64,000 nucleotides of DNA from Ignelater luminosus (taxonomy: Eukaryota; Arthropoda; Insecta; Coleoptera; Elateridae), in assembly GCA_011009095.1 (NCBI GenBank), contig VTPC01090587.1, forward strand, positions 529,225-593,224, written 5' to 3'. This document shows, in pieces, positions 9,444 through 19,841 of this stretch. The stretch's first letter is position 1. Each line of letters starts with the position of its first letter. A program made the position numbers and the translations under genes. The notes beneath the pieces were generated by a model that saw only the letters and a list, made by a program, of their open reading frames with translations, was not told the origin of the DNA and did no database searches.

Positions 9444-11033
9444 ATGGAAGAAATTAAGAAGGAAAATATGGACTATGCTGAGAATTTTGAAAACAATGGG
9501 AATATGATTATGATTAAGCAGGAGATGGAAACTGATGATGATGATGATGATGATGAAGTATTTAATTCTACTAATCTAGACAAAGTAAAAGTTGAAGTGA
9601 AAAACGAATTAGAAGATATTGATTCTACTTCTGATGTAGTAAGTTCCAAATTTACATTAAAAGTTGATTCCAGTGAAGAAACTTTATTTCCAAATAATAT
9701 ATCATATGATCATGAAATTAAAGATGAACTAAAAGCAACTTACAGCTATAATGAGAAAGGATGTTTTAAATGTGGTGAATGTAGCTACAGTTCAAACAGA
9801 AAATGGTGTTTAAATCGACATATGATGATTCATAGAACTGAAAAGTTGCTCAAATGTGATGCGTGTGAATATGAAACCTTTAAAAAAAGTCATTTGAAAA
9901 TACACTTGGCATCTCATGCATATGATCAAGTATTTACATGTAAACATTGTGAATATAGTACAACACGTAAAGACAGTTTAAAGAGACATGAAGCTATTCA
10001 TGGTAGCGATACATTATTGTTGGAATGTACTGAATGTAACTATAAAGTTTCATGTAAAAATCTTTTTAAAATACATATGGGTACTCATACTGGTGAAAAA
10101 CACTTTAGTTGCAATTTGTGTGAATATAAGACTATTCGTAAACTTGATTTAGAAAGACATATGTTTAGTCATACTGGAGAAAAGCCTTTCAAGTGTAATC
10201 ACTGTGAATATAAAACTTCACAAAAACATCTTTTAAGAAAACACTTGATAATACATAGTGGCTTAAATCCGTTACAGTGTAATATATGTGAGTATAAGAG
10301 TTTTCAAGTAAGTTACATGAAAAAGCATATGCGAAACCATTTTGGTGAAAAACTCTTTAAATGTGACAAATGTGACTATACATCTTCACGAAAAGATTGT
10401 ATAAAACGCCACGATATGATTCATAGTAATAGTAAATATTTTTATTGTGATGAATGTGATTATAAAACATCACTACAGAGTTATTTGAAAAAACATAGGA
10501 TTGTACATATGGATGGTGGAAAATATTATAAATGTAAACATTGTAATTATAAAACTATTCGAAGAATTGATTTGAAGCGGCATGAGTTTGTTCATACTGG
10601 TGAGAAACCATTTCAGTGTAGTGAGTGTGATTATAAAACATCACATAAAAGTAATTTAAAGCAACATATGTTGACACATTCAGATCAAAACCCTTTCAAG
10701 TGTGATATATGTGAGTATCAAACATTTCAAAAAAACTATTTCCAGAAACATTTATTTATACACAGTAATGAAAAACTGTTCAAATGTGAAGTATGCGAAT
10801 ATAAAACTACACGAAATGATACATTAAAACGACATTTATTGATTCATACAGATGAAAAGCCATATAAATGTTCTGAATGTGATTATAAAACTATACAAAA
10901 AGGTTATTTAAAAAAACATTTTATTACTATTCATGTTGGTGAAAAGATGTTTAAATCCGAAAAATGTGATTTTGAAACTGCACAAAAAGACAGTTTAAAA
11001 CATGAAGTTGTTCATGATGACAGTTCTATGTAA
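9444..11033 (+). CDS. C2H2 zinc-finger protein with 14 good fingers and one degenerate finger
   Basis: A single coding exon of 529 residues starts at the ATG at 9444; the open frame extends upstream without another ATG. The first 105 residues are acidic, with a DDDDDDD run and KxE motifs (VKVEVKNE, IKKE) that look like SUMO acceptor sites. Fourteen classical fingers follow in tandem. Most share the pattern C-x2-C-[DE]-Y-[KTE]-[TS] and end H-x3-H; the fourteenth ends H-x4-H. The fifteenth has lost its first Cys (FKSEKCDFE). TGEK linkers are present after only a few fingers. There is no BTB, KRAB or ZAD domain. The CxxCxY fingers resemble a common insect class of nuclear regulators, so DNA binding in the nucleus is likely, but no specific orthologue can be named. 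Confidence 0.9.
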   Translation: MEEIKKENMDYAENFENNGNMIMIKQEMETDDDDDDDEVFNSTNLDKVKVEVKNELEDIDSTSDVVSSKFTLKVDSSEETLFPNNISYDHEIKDELKATYSYNEKGCFKCGECSYSSNRKWCLNRHMMIHRTEKLLKCDACEYETFKKSHLKIHLASHAYDQVFTCKHCEYSTTRKDSLKRHEAIHGSDTLLLECTECNYKVSCKNLFKIHMGTHTGEKHFSCNLCEYKTIRKLDLERHMFSHTGEKPFKCNHCEYKTSQKHLLRKHLIIHSGLNPLQCNICEYKSFQVSYMKKHMRNHFGEKLFKCDKCDYTSSRKDCIKRHDMIHSNSKYFYCDECDYKTSLQSYLKKHRIVHMDGGKYYKCKHCNYKTIRRIDLKRHEFVHTGEKPFQCSECDYKTSHKSNLKQHMLTHSDQNPFKCDICEYQTFQKNYFQKHLFIHSNEKLFKCEVCEYKTTRNDTLKRHLLIHTDEKPYKCSECDYKTIQKGYLKKHFITIHVGEKMFKSEKCDFETAQKDSLKHEVVHDDSSM

Positions 11034-11053
11034 AAAGAATTGTCCATTAATGT

Positions 11054-11059
11054 AATAAA
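11054..11059 (+). terminator. Polyadenylation signal of the zinc-finger gene
   Basis: AATAAA lies 21 bp after the zinc-finger stop codon and ahead of an AT-rich stretch. Confidence 0.6.
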
Positions 11060-11282
11060 AATATATTAAAATTTAAGCATTTTCTTTATTACAAACTATT
11101 GTTTTTATAAATAAATGAATAAAAGTTAATAATTAAAGACTCCTAATGGTGTACTCTAATAATATCATTTAATAACTCTGAATTGGTAAAGTCATTACAT
11201 TATACATGTTCGTATATGTATTCTTAAATATTTGATATGTACGTATGTTAAATAAATAAGAGATTTGACTAGTAAATCTTTT

Positions 11283-11288
11283 TTTATT
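11283..11288 (-). terminator. AATAAA overlapping the stop codon of the LRR gene
   Basis: On the minus strand the last codons read CTG AAA TAA AAA, so the hexamer AATAAA includes the stop codon itself. If used, the 3' UTR would be only about 15-30 nt. It may instead be coincidental in AT-rich DNA. Confidence 0.4.
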
Positions 11289-13452
11289 TCAGTCCTAATT
11301 TGTCGTAATAGATTTTAGCGGCTTCATAGTGAGCGTTTCTCTTTAAGAATATTTGCATATCTTCAAGTTTTATATTATTCCCTTCCAAATACAGACGTCT
11401 TAAATGTAATAATTTTTCGAAAGCCGCTTCATTGATTTCATTCAAGTTGTTATTTTCTAGGTGAAGTTGAAAAAGGTTATGAAGACCATCAAATATATTA
11501 TCGTTTAAGTGATCTAGTTTATTATTGCTTAAATCTAAATAAAATAAACCTTGTATTTGACTAAAAGTTTTTGGTTCAATTACATTTATGTTATTTCCTT
11601 GTAAATAAAGACTGTTTAGCAGAGGCCAATTTGCAAACATTGAACTGTTTAACTGTTGAAGATTATTATAACTTAAGTCGAGACTTAATAATGATTTTAG
11701 AGTATTAAGCAAACCAAATGGTAACACTTCTATATTGTTCTTAGACAAATCTAAATGAAGTAATTTAGAGATCTTACTGAACGTGTCATTTTTTAACTCG
11801 AGTTGATTTTCACTTAAATGAAGATCCTGAAGAGAAGAAAGTGGTTCAAATATGGTTGGATTTATAGAGGATATGTGATTAAATTTTAAATCTAATTCAT
11901 TTAAATTTCTCAAACCAACAAACAGTCGAGAGTTGTCTAAATTAGTTAAATTATTGTAGGATAATAAAAGAACACGCAGAAACTTTAAATCACTAAACGC
12001 TTCAGGATCTATATAGTTTATTGCATTTCGATGCAGAAATAATTTTCTCAACTTTGATAAACCTGCAAATATACCTGATTGTAATACATTTAAATTTGTG
12101 TGTGTTATGTTAAGTTCAATTAATTCTTTTAATTCAGTGAAAGTGTTTAGTGGCAATGTTGTGAAATTGTTATAAGATAGTTCCAAAAATTTTAATTTTA
12201 GTATTCCTTTAAGGGAATTATTTTGTAGATTATTCAAACCATTCTGGTTTAGTGTTAATTTTTCTAGGGAAACTAAACCTTTAAATGTCTCAGATTCCAA
12301 ACTTACCAAACTATTTCCATCAAGATTTAGTGATACAATGCACTTTAAATTTTGAAAAGTTCCTGGAGTAATATGTTTGATTTGATTATTATAAAGGTGC
12401 AAATGACGTAAGTTGTGTAGTTCACTAAACATTTCTTTGTGTAGTGTTTTTAGTTTATTATTTTCTAAATATAGATGAGTTAACATCTGTAAACCTTGAA
12501 AGATATCATGTTCCAAAGATTCTATTTCATTTCCATTTATTATTAACTTACGCAAGGTAGAAGCAACAGTACTGAAGGTTCCTAATTCAATCGAGGAAAT
12601 CTTATTTTCTTGTAAATAGAGGCTTTCTAAATTTGATAAACCTTCAAATGTTAATGATGTTAAATTTTTTAATTTGTTTATTGATAAATCTAAAACTTTT
12701 AATGTATAAATGTTCTTAAACATACCACTGGGTATATCTTCAATAGCATTTTGGGAAATATTTAAGGATAGCAAAGAAAATAAACCTAAAAATGCATTTG
12801 GTGCTATTTCTATCAAGAAATTTTTAGATAATGATAATTCTTCTAATTTACTTAGGCCATTGAAGGAATTATTACTTAATGAAGTAATTCTATTATTTGC
12901 TAAAGACAAAAATTTTAACATGGTAAGGGTATTTCTTGAATCGTTCTTAAATGCATTAATGTTTGTGTCATTTAAACCATTGGCAACATAATATAATTTT
13001 TCTAGTGTATTAAGACCATTAAATAAATCTTCTGATAATTTTATGATGTTATTTGAAAATATATATATTTCAGTTAAATTTGGAAGTTTAGAAAATGCTT
13101 CACTATTAATATTTTGTATTCTGTTATCATATATATAAATCTGGTTCAGTCTTGTTAAATTTCCAAACAGTCCTGTTGGTAAATCAAGTATTTTGCAGTT
13201 AAAGATTGTTATATTTCTAACATAATTTACTGATTTAAAAATATCAGAAGTTAAGTAATTTAATTCACTTTGTTCTAGCAGTAGTATTCGTGCTTTCCAA
13301 GTATACTCTTCAAATTTAGTTTTCATTTCTGTGAGTGAATTCAGCCTTCTGCAACGGATACAGTTCCATAAATCTATGTTGCAGTAACCAGCAAACATTA
13401 AATCTTGAATAATACACAATAAAGTCCACTTCAGCAATATTTTTGTGAGCAT
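11284..13452 (-). CDS. Secreted leucine-rich-repeat protein, 26 repeats, no membrane anchor
   Basis: An uninterrupted 722-codon frame reads on the minus strand. The N-terminus (MLTKILLKWTLLCIIQDLMF) is a plausible signal peptide, followed by a small Cys-containing cap (CNIDLWNCIRC). From about residue 75 to 700 I count 26 repeats of the 24-residue type LxxLxLxxNxI/L with GLF or AF in the second half, like acid-labile-subunit and chaoptin-type extracellular proteins. There is no C-terminal cysteine cap, transmembrane helix or GPI signal; the chain ends YYDKLGLK. Many Asn-x-Ser/Thr sites suggest glycosylation. An acceptor (TATTTCTAG) 6 nt upstream of the ATG implies a non-coding first exon. It converges with the zinc-finger gene, 250 bp apart. 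The ligand or partner is unknown. Confidence 0.9.
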   Translation of the reverse strand: MLTKILLKWTLLCIIQDLMFAGYCNIDLWNCIRCRRLNSLTEMKTKFEEYTWKARILLLEQSELNYLTSDIFKSVNYVRNITIFNCKILDLPTGLFGNLTRLNQIYIYDNRIQNINSEAFSKLPNLTEIYIFSNNIIKLSEDLFNGLNTLEKLYYVANGLNDTNINAFKNDSRNTLTMLKFLSLANNRITSLSNNSFNGLSKLEELSLSKNFLIEIAPNAFLGLFSLLSLNISQNAIEDIPSGMFKNIYTLKVLDLSINKLKNLTSLTFEGLSNLESLYLQENKISSIELGTFSTVASTLRKLIINGNEIESLEHDIFQGLQMLTHLYLENNKLKTLHKEMFSELHNLRHLHLYNNQIKHITPGTFQNLKCIVSLNLDGNSLVSLESETFKGLVSLEKLTLNQNGLNNLQNNSLKGILKLKFLELSYNNFTTLPLNTFTELKELIELNITHTNLNVLQSGIFAGLSKLRKLFLHRNAINYIDPEAFSDLKFLRVLLLSYNNLTNLDNSRLFVGLRNLNELDLKFNHISSINPTIFEPLSSLQDLHLSENQLELKNDTFSKISKLLHLDLSKNNIEVLPFGLLNTLKSLLSLDLSYNNLQQLNSSMFANWPLLNSLYLQGNNINVIEPKTFSQIQGLFYLDLSNNKLDHLNDNIFDGLHNLFQLHLENNNLNEINEAAFEKLLHLRRLYLEGNNIKLEDMQIFLKRNAHYEAAKIYYDKLGLK

Positions 13453-14008
13453 TTGAACCTAGAAATAACACAATAAGTAATAACAAAAGAATAGATTATA
13501 ACAATGGGTTGTATTCTGCCTTTGCGATTAAAATTTAAATAAATGATAATAATCCCTTTATTTGATCTTAACAAAAAGGAAAAAGATAAAATCAGTTGCC
13601 ATGATAGAATATTTAAATTTAATCATGATGGTGGAATATGATCCAATGTAATTAAATGAAAAAAGTTTATTCAAGATTGTTAATCAGGCTTAGGATTGCC
13701 AATGTAAGTTTTTAAAGGCTTTGCCTCTCAAAAAACTAGTTTAAATATCGCAAAGATTAAAAAATTGTTTTTGCATTAAACCAAAAAGTGTAAAAGCTTT
13801 TATAGTCTTTGATTCAACTGATTATAACTTCTTTTTATTCTTAGACGTATTAATAAATATAAAACCATGTTATTTAGTAAAACAATTTCCTGAAAACAAA
13901 AATATGTTTCAGTGTTTATTTTGGCAAAGTATGTTTTTAGTGCAATCTTTGAATCGCCTGAGCTGTGACGACCCAAAAATTAAATGTTATTTTAGGAATC
14001 TTATAATA
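13453..14008. other. Intergenic, no gene seen
   Basis: This is AT-rich sequence upstream of the LRR gene. It must hold that gene's non-coding exon and promoter, but I cannot place them. Confidence 0.45.
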
Positions 14009-14243
14009 CAGCACGACCAACCTCAGAAAAGCCCTGAGTGGGCGTGTACGAGGGAGCTACATGTTGACCAAGTACACTCGCACCCAAAAATCCTCCGACG
14101 AATAATTTAAATAAAACTAAACATCACCAATAACATGTATTATTTAAGACAACTTTTTGTCAGTTAGTGTACTCGAGTAGAATTACGCTCCTGATTGGTC
14201 GACGTTCACATATTTTCGGAGTTTTTCTGAGGTTGGTCGTGCT
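14009..14243. mobile_element. TA-flanked MITE, copy 1 of 2
   Basis: The ends AGCACGACCAACCTCAGAAA and its complement bracket 235 bp, with TA at both flanks (14007-14008 and 14244-14245). A second, longer copy is at 31121-31379, and the interiors match closely (for example GAGCTACATGTTGACCAAGT is shared). No coding capacity. TA duplication suggests a Tc1/mariner-type mobiliser. Confidence 0.75.
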
Positions 14244-14978
14244 TAAACATTGATGTTTTTTTGTACATTTTTGAAATGCTCAATCAGTGGAGTTTCAATG
14301 ATATCATGAAGTCAAAGATGAATTTTAAATCAGTTTCAAGTAGATACCTACTTTAATGTTTTCGAGATTTTTCCGATTTTAGGAAGTTTATAATTTTTTA
14401 GACTGGGAATAACCTCACGTTGGACGCCAATGTGATGGAGTTTTGGAATTTTTCATTGTCAACCATCATAAATGTAATTTGTTTTGTATAGTGTCCCAGA
14501 TCGAGTGGGATTGCATGGGTAAAACTCTTATTATTATAGTTAGAGATTTGGTTAAATGTACAATGTTGTGCAATTTTGTATGCTGATTCAGATTTAGGTT
14601 AGAGAAGTTTAAAATTCATAACCGATTAACAATTATTTCAAAAAAAGTGTAAATAACAGTTTTCTAAAAAGTCAATCATCTCCGTAATTTAAAAAACTAT
14701 GTAAAAAGGTTTAATATGAAAGTTTCCGACATATTATTGACAACTTTCTTTTTTTAAATGGGCGCCATATTGGATTTCTGCATGATTAAATAGAATCTTG
14801 TTTTCTCTTTTTAATGATGTATAACAACCTATGTTTAAATTAAAAAATTCCGCCAATATTAATTGTTTTCATCTTAAATCAAGTAGGCACAATAAAAAAT
14901 GAAGGTGAAAATTATTTTTTAACAAAATGTAACAAAACAAAACAATGTAATACCACTAACTATTAAAATGACGACAAA

Positions 14979-15975
14979 TCAGTGTAAATACTCAAAATGT
15001 TGTTCATTGTTAGCCAAACACATACGACACTGTTTTGTAACACTGTCAGTTACTTGACGTAGTGTATTGCGATTAATTCTGTTAAACGCTTCCACCACTA
15101 CTTCACGTAGTTGTTCTACATTATTGTAATTGAAAGGATTTCATACACTTTATTTTTTATTGTTCTCTACAAGTAATAGTCGAGAGGTGTCAAGTATGCT
15201 GATCTGGCTGGCCACTGAACATGTGTATTAGTCGTTATTAGTGTGTTATCAAAACAGTCATTCAAATAAGTGATAACAGCTCTTTCACTGTACGCAGAAG
15301 CGCCATTTTGCTGATACCGTATTCGGATATTTTGTGCCAAAGGCAAACCATCTAAAAAATCTTTTGAAGATGTTTGGAGAATTTCCAGATAACGTCGAGC
15401 AGTTAAGTTCCATCAAATATTATTTCCCAATCTGCCACAAAAAACATTAAAGCCAAACCGAACTTGATTTCGCCGTGGAATGTGTGGATTGTCCTGTGCC
15501 CAGTAGTGCTCGTTATGGCGATTAAAAACTCCAACGTTAGAAAAGTAAGATTCGTCCGTCCATAAAACCCAATTGATAAAATCATCATTTTCTGTACATT
15601 TGTTGATAAACCATCTGCAAAGTGCTGATCTACGAATATTAGCATTTGGTACTAGAGTTTGGACAACATTCATTTTATAGAAGTGAAACTTGTGCTTTTT
15701 TTAAAATTCGAAAGACTTTACATTTAGATACATTAAAAACTTAGGTTTCTATTTCCCGAGTCAAAATGTTTGGATTGGCTGCCACACAGGCCAATGTTAA
15801 TTCCTCAGCGTCAACATCCATACTGCTGCATATTTCTATTTAATCTGCTAAATGTCTGGTTGTCGTCTTGCAGGAAAGTTGGTAAGGTACGCTTGAGCAG
15901 CAAGAAGGGAGTTTTTGTAATATTTAATGTACGTACAAAACATGTCATATTGTTCGTTTGTTGGAAAATTCGCTA
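14979..15975 (-). pseudogene. Tc1/mariner-superfamily transposase remnant with a DUF4817-like N-terminus
   Basis: On the minus strand the N-terminal block (NEQYDMFCTYIKYYKNS, then AQAYLTNFPARRQPD) matches the DUF4817 helix-turn-helix seen at the start of many arthropod transposases. A catalytic block follows at 15673-15413 (WVLWTDESYFSN, then FNRHNEHYWAQDNPH), with the first Asp present in WTDES. At 15315-15190 comes QQNGASAYSERAVITYL, where the usual catalytic Asp is Asn, then WPARSAYLTPLDYYL with the third acid. The C-terminus (CRMCLANNEQHFEYLH) ends at a TGA at 14979. Stops and frameshifts separate the blocks, so the gene is dead. Confidence 0.7.
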
Positions 15976-16239
15976 TTTGAACTAAAAAAGTAATTTACAA
16001 AAAACAATTATCGCAATCCTCCACTTTACAACGAAATGTACCGATACTGTTATTTATAGAATTTTTAAGGTAATGCAACGTAATATCCTGATATGTTATA
16101 ACAATTTTTGTTTTATTGTTATTCAATTGTTTTTGTGCTTACTTGATTTAAGATGAAAACAATTAATATTGTGGGTATTTTTAAATTTAAACATAGGTTG
16201 TTATACATCGTTAAAAAGAAAAAACAAAATTCTATTTAA

Positions 16240-18060
16240 GCAGGTACAGGACCTTAGTGAAAATGATAAAAACATCATGAAATTTTGAGGATCAATAAAA
16301 ATATTTATAATATTCAAAGAGCGGCAGAGAATAGTTGATGCGGCATGAAAAGAATCGGTGACGTGGTGCTGCCAGTGGCGGAACGTTTACCAAATACTAT
16401 ATAAATGCACGTAGCATGACCGATGCACTACACTTGGATATAAGAAGTCGATCGCTAAATAACGTTGGCCTTGCTTAAATTTTTTCAGTATTGTTAAAAT
16501 GTCATTTATCTAACGTTTAATTTTCTTAATATTTTGGATCAAGGAAATAAAAAGCTTCTTGAATTTTGTTTAATTAACTTTTATTCAATAATAAAAATTA
16601 TCGCCATCTTCCTTGTCATTTTCTTCTACTCTTGCATTGCTAATAGTGTCTCACATACCACCAACAACAACGGTATTATTATTACATTAAAGTATTAATA
16701 AAGATAAAGTATTTCAAACCTAACAAATTTAATATTTATTATGATTAATTTTCATTTATTCAAATTGTAAATTCGTATTTATAATAGTAAAACAATGACA
16801 TATTTGCACCTTCGTAATAATTAAAACTGAAAATATAAAACGAAAATGTGTTACACCACTGACCTGCGCTTATCTTGTAGAAAATACGTCACTATCCTAC
16901 GCGAATTGCACATGTTTAGTCGTTCGCCTCAGTAATATCGATAAACTCAACGTGTTTAAATACGTTGCGATGACGTATACGGACAAGTTTACTGGGTGAT
17001 CAACTATTTCATGCCTCTTCTTAATAATATTTGTTGTCTGAAAATTTTAGCGACCTAGGGTTCATAGTTTTTTTATAAAAAAATATTAAAAATAGCCAAC
17101 ATAACATTATAACAGCATATCAGACCCCAAGCGCACCTTTATATAAATACTGTTAGCTATGAAAAAATGGTGACACTGCTCTGAAAAACTACATATGCAT
17201 AAAAACAAATTTTTTCGAAATTATTGAAAAAAAAATATGTCAAGGATTCTTATTTATAAAAATAATTAACTTTAAAAAACACTAATTTTTAAAAAGCAGT
17301 CAGCCATAGTTAATGTGGGTTATGTTGACGGCAACGGCGCAACGGCGGATTGAGAGGGAAATTCAAAATTCAAAGAGATCGTATTTCAAAAAAATAAATG
17401 TTAAAGTTTTTAAAAACTTTTAGTATATATTATAAGACATAACAAAATTAAATAATAATTCGTAATAAATAAATTATTGCCCAATTTTTTTAATATTACA
17501 AAAATAATTAAACGTTTTATAAAATTGTAGTTTTGAAATTTTTCAAATAATTCAATAGGTTAGTGATAATTTTTTTTGACATAGACACTCGAACTTTCTT
17601 TTTGGTTATAAATTTTTTTAGTGACTCGTTTACCTTTCTAAAAATAACATTTTTTTTCTTCGTTCATTTTTGATTGCTTTCAATAATCTTGTTAAATAAA
17701 TTTCACCTCTACTTTATTTGTAAACATACACACACAAACACAATTATAATACCGTGGACGCATGCGCAAACACGGTTAAAGTTGCTACGCTGCCGAATTT
17801 TTTATTTTTTAAAAAATAATAATAAAAAATTAATTATTTCATGTAAATTTAATAGTAATTATGAATCATTTTGTAATGATTTGATAATTACATACATAAA
17901 GAATAATTTCAACAAGCCAAAAGCCATTTAATCACAAAATGAAATATTCATTTTTAAAAATATAATCCCGAAAAAAGTTTATCCTTTCCATAGTGCATAC
18001 TAATTACAGATACCTACCGCGGGGTAAACTTTTTAAATTAACTGTACGTCCTGTACCTCC
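16240..18060. mobile_element. Non-autonomous TTAA-flanked element (piggyBac-like), copy A
   Basis: The ends share AGGTACAGGAC (16242-16252; complement at 18048-18058). TTAA flanks both sides (16236-16239 and 18061-18064). The intact left arm of the host transposon shows a single TTAA at the matching place, so this is a genuine insertion with TTAA duplication. About 1.1 kb of AT-rich non-coding sequence matches copy B at 37751-38853 in inverse orientation. A 709-bp element interrupts copy A. Confidence 0.75.
16315..17023. mobile_element. 709-bp hAT-type insertion with 8-bp target duplication
   Basis: ATAATATT occurs at 16307-16314 and again at 17024-17031, while copy B of the host repeat has it once, giving a true empty site. 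The ends are imperfect inverted repeats (CAAAGAGCGGCAGAGAATAG against TAAGAAGAGGCATGAAATAG). There is no ORF. An 8-bp duplication points to a hAT-type transposase acting in trans. Confidence 0.7.
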
Positions 18061-18857
18061 TTAATCATGTAAAAATTCAGTATGGTGCCTATTAAAAAAA
18101 AAGTTGTCATTAATCACTGAATTATAGTAAACAACTGGAACACCTGCGCGCGTGTTCAAAATCCGGTCCGCGATGTTAGACCGCTGCATATCGGGTACTT
18201 CTATCTTTTTTCCTCTCAAGTGGTTATAGGAGAGCTACGAGTACTAGGAGTTAAAAATGTAAAATATTTCTGAAATAGGCTACCCTAGAAGTGTAGGAAA
18301 AGGGAGATAGGAACTAGAATGACTATAATTTATAATAAAAGCTATTAAATCGGAAAAAAGAGACTTAACAAAAAAACTTGACAAGTTTGGAGAGGTAAAG
18401 CATATTTTGCCAACAGCTGATGTATATTATGATTGAAATATTTAACTTTTTTATTAGTTTATGTTAGGGCATTAGGTATTTATAAACAATATAACAAAAG
18501 TTCTACTAGTTTTACTGGCATTTATTAAAAAAATACACCCACATATTAAGATATTCATTACAAAAGACAATACATTTAAAAAAAAAGGTTTTTAATTGAA
18601 TGATATTTAACTCTTTTTGGGGATGTCTAAGTTGAAAGTTGGAGCAGCGTATAGTGATTATAGAAGTAAAACAACTCTGAAAAAAGCGGGAAACTAGCTC
18701 GTAAATAAACCAGCAGGTTGGTGGGTGGTTCGCGTTTCTATAACAGATGTCACGACGGTCAAACGCCGAGCCAGCGGCCGAGTGAGGTTAGATCAGTGCC
18801 GTACACGTGGAAGTAAACTAGACCAATACCTGAGTTACTTTTATTTGCGACAATATT

Positions 18858-18951
18858 ATGAATTGTAAAAGCATTTGTGTCGTGAAGGAATGTCGGATGA
18901 ATAATGAAACATTCGACGTGCATTTTTTTAAATTTCCTAACGAAAACAAAG
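18858..18951 (+). CDS. Orphan first exon encoding the start of a THAP domain
   Basis: An ATG at 18858 opens 31 codons and one base ending at a donor (AAG|GTATTG). The peptide MNCKSICVVKECRMNNETFD continues VHFFKFPNENK. The Cys-x4-Cys spacing and HFFKFP match the first half of a THAP zinc domain (C2CH), which normally continues with a conserved Trp and a C-x2-H pair. I find no second exon supplying these in the next 1.2 kb or beyond. THAP domains occur in host regulators and in P-element-type transposases. The exon lies in DNA that splits the right arm of a transposon, so it may be a captured gene start or a fragment of a P-like element. The upstream 200 bp is GC-rich for the region. Confidence 0.5.
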
Positions 18952-19619
18952 GTATTGAATAAAAGTTTTGTTACCTCCGATTACCTACGATAATGTTATA
19001 ATAAAATAAATATTTTACATGTGTCTTTGAAAAACAAGATAAATAATATTAATGTAATTGTTGATAAAAAACAATTGTACATAATACATGTAAATAAGAA
19101 AGATATGTAACAAAATAATTTTTTTTATAAATTACTAGGTAATAAATATGAAAACACGACCAATTTATTTATTGATTTATTTAAATGTAACCATTGAAGA
19201 TAAATATTTGAGTACAAGAACAATAATGTGTCTAAAATGTATTGTGATAAATTTGATGTCTTTGGATATTTGTGCATGATTTATATCCTCTTCTTTAATT
19301 TAATACAATGCCATTATAAATTTGGTAAAATGAAATTTAATAACAGAAAATGCAATGGTAGCCTTTCTAGTAATTCATAATGTCCATAAATAAATTTACA
19401 CATGCCACTGACACTAGCGTAGCGACATCTGTTCGAAATATCGGTATTACCCACTAACTATTACTTCAAGGTCATCGGTCGGCGTTTGAAAAGAACAAAG
19501 GGTTTTTGAAGAGTTGGTCTACGGTTAGAAACAACTGTAGTGATTTTCTAAACTGCAGATTTGAAGAAATATATAGAGCTACTCTCGTAAAATGCGGATG
19601 TTCCAGTATGGTACGAATG

Positions 19620-19841
19620 TCATAATGACGTTCGTTCCAGTATGGTACGAATGTCATAATGACGTCCTTCATTTATGTTTATAGTTCTTATTTGACCAGC
19701 AGATACAGCACCACCTTCTTGTTTTGCTATAATCAGATAATGGGTAGAATACTCGTTGAATACTATAGTTGTGCGAATTTCGTTAATTATTTTTTCAAAA
19801 GTGCTACCACTTATTCCCGGGTGAAATATATCTAAACTCAT
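19620..19841 (-). CDS. Short uncharacterised ORF, possibly a first exon or a transposon fragment
   Basis: A minus-strand ATG at 19841 in a favourable AAA-ATG context opens a 73-codon frame starting MSLDIFHPGISGSTFEKI, followed by EIRTTIVFNEYSTHYLII and KQEGGAVSAGQIRTI. The first 60 residues look protein-like in composition. The 3' end runs into a 34-bp tandem duplication (19601-19634 and 19635-19665), after which the frame degrades. I do not recognise it. It lies in the same inserted block as the THAP exon but on the opposite strand. Confidence 0.25.
   Translation of the reverse strand: MSLDIFHPGISGSTFEKIINEIRTTIVFNEYSTHYLIIAKQEGGAVSAGQIRTININEGRHYDIRTILERTSL

Noticed and set aside
9524..9560. 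GATGAT microsatellite as a regulatory repeat
   Set aside because: It encodes the Asp run of the zinc-finger protein and stays in frame.
12710..12991. Plus-strand ORF of 93 codons
   Set aside because: Antisense of the LRR gene; it reflects leucine and asparagine codon bias.
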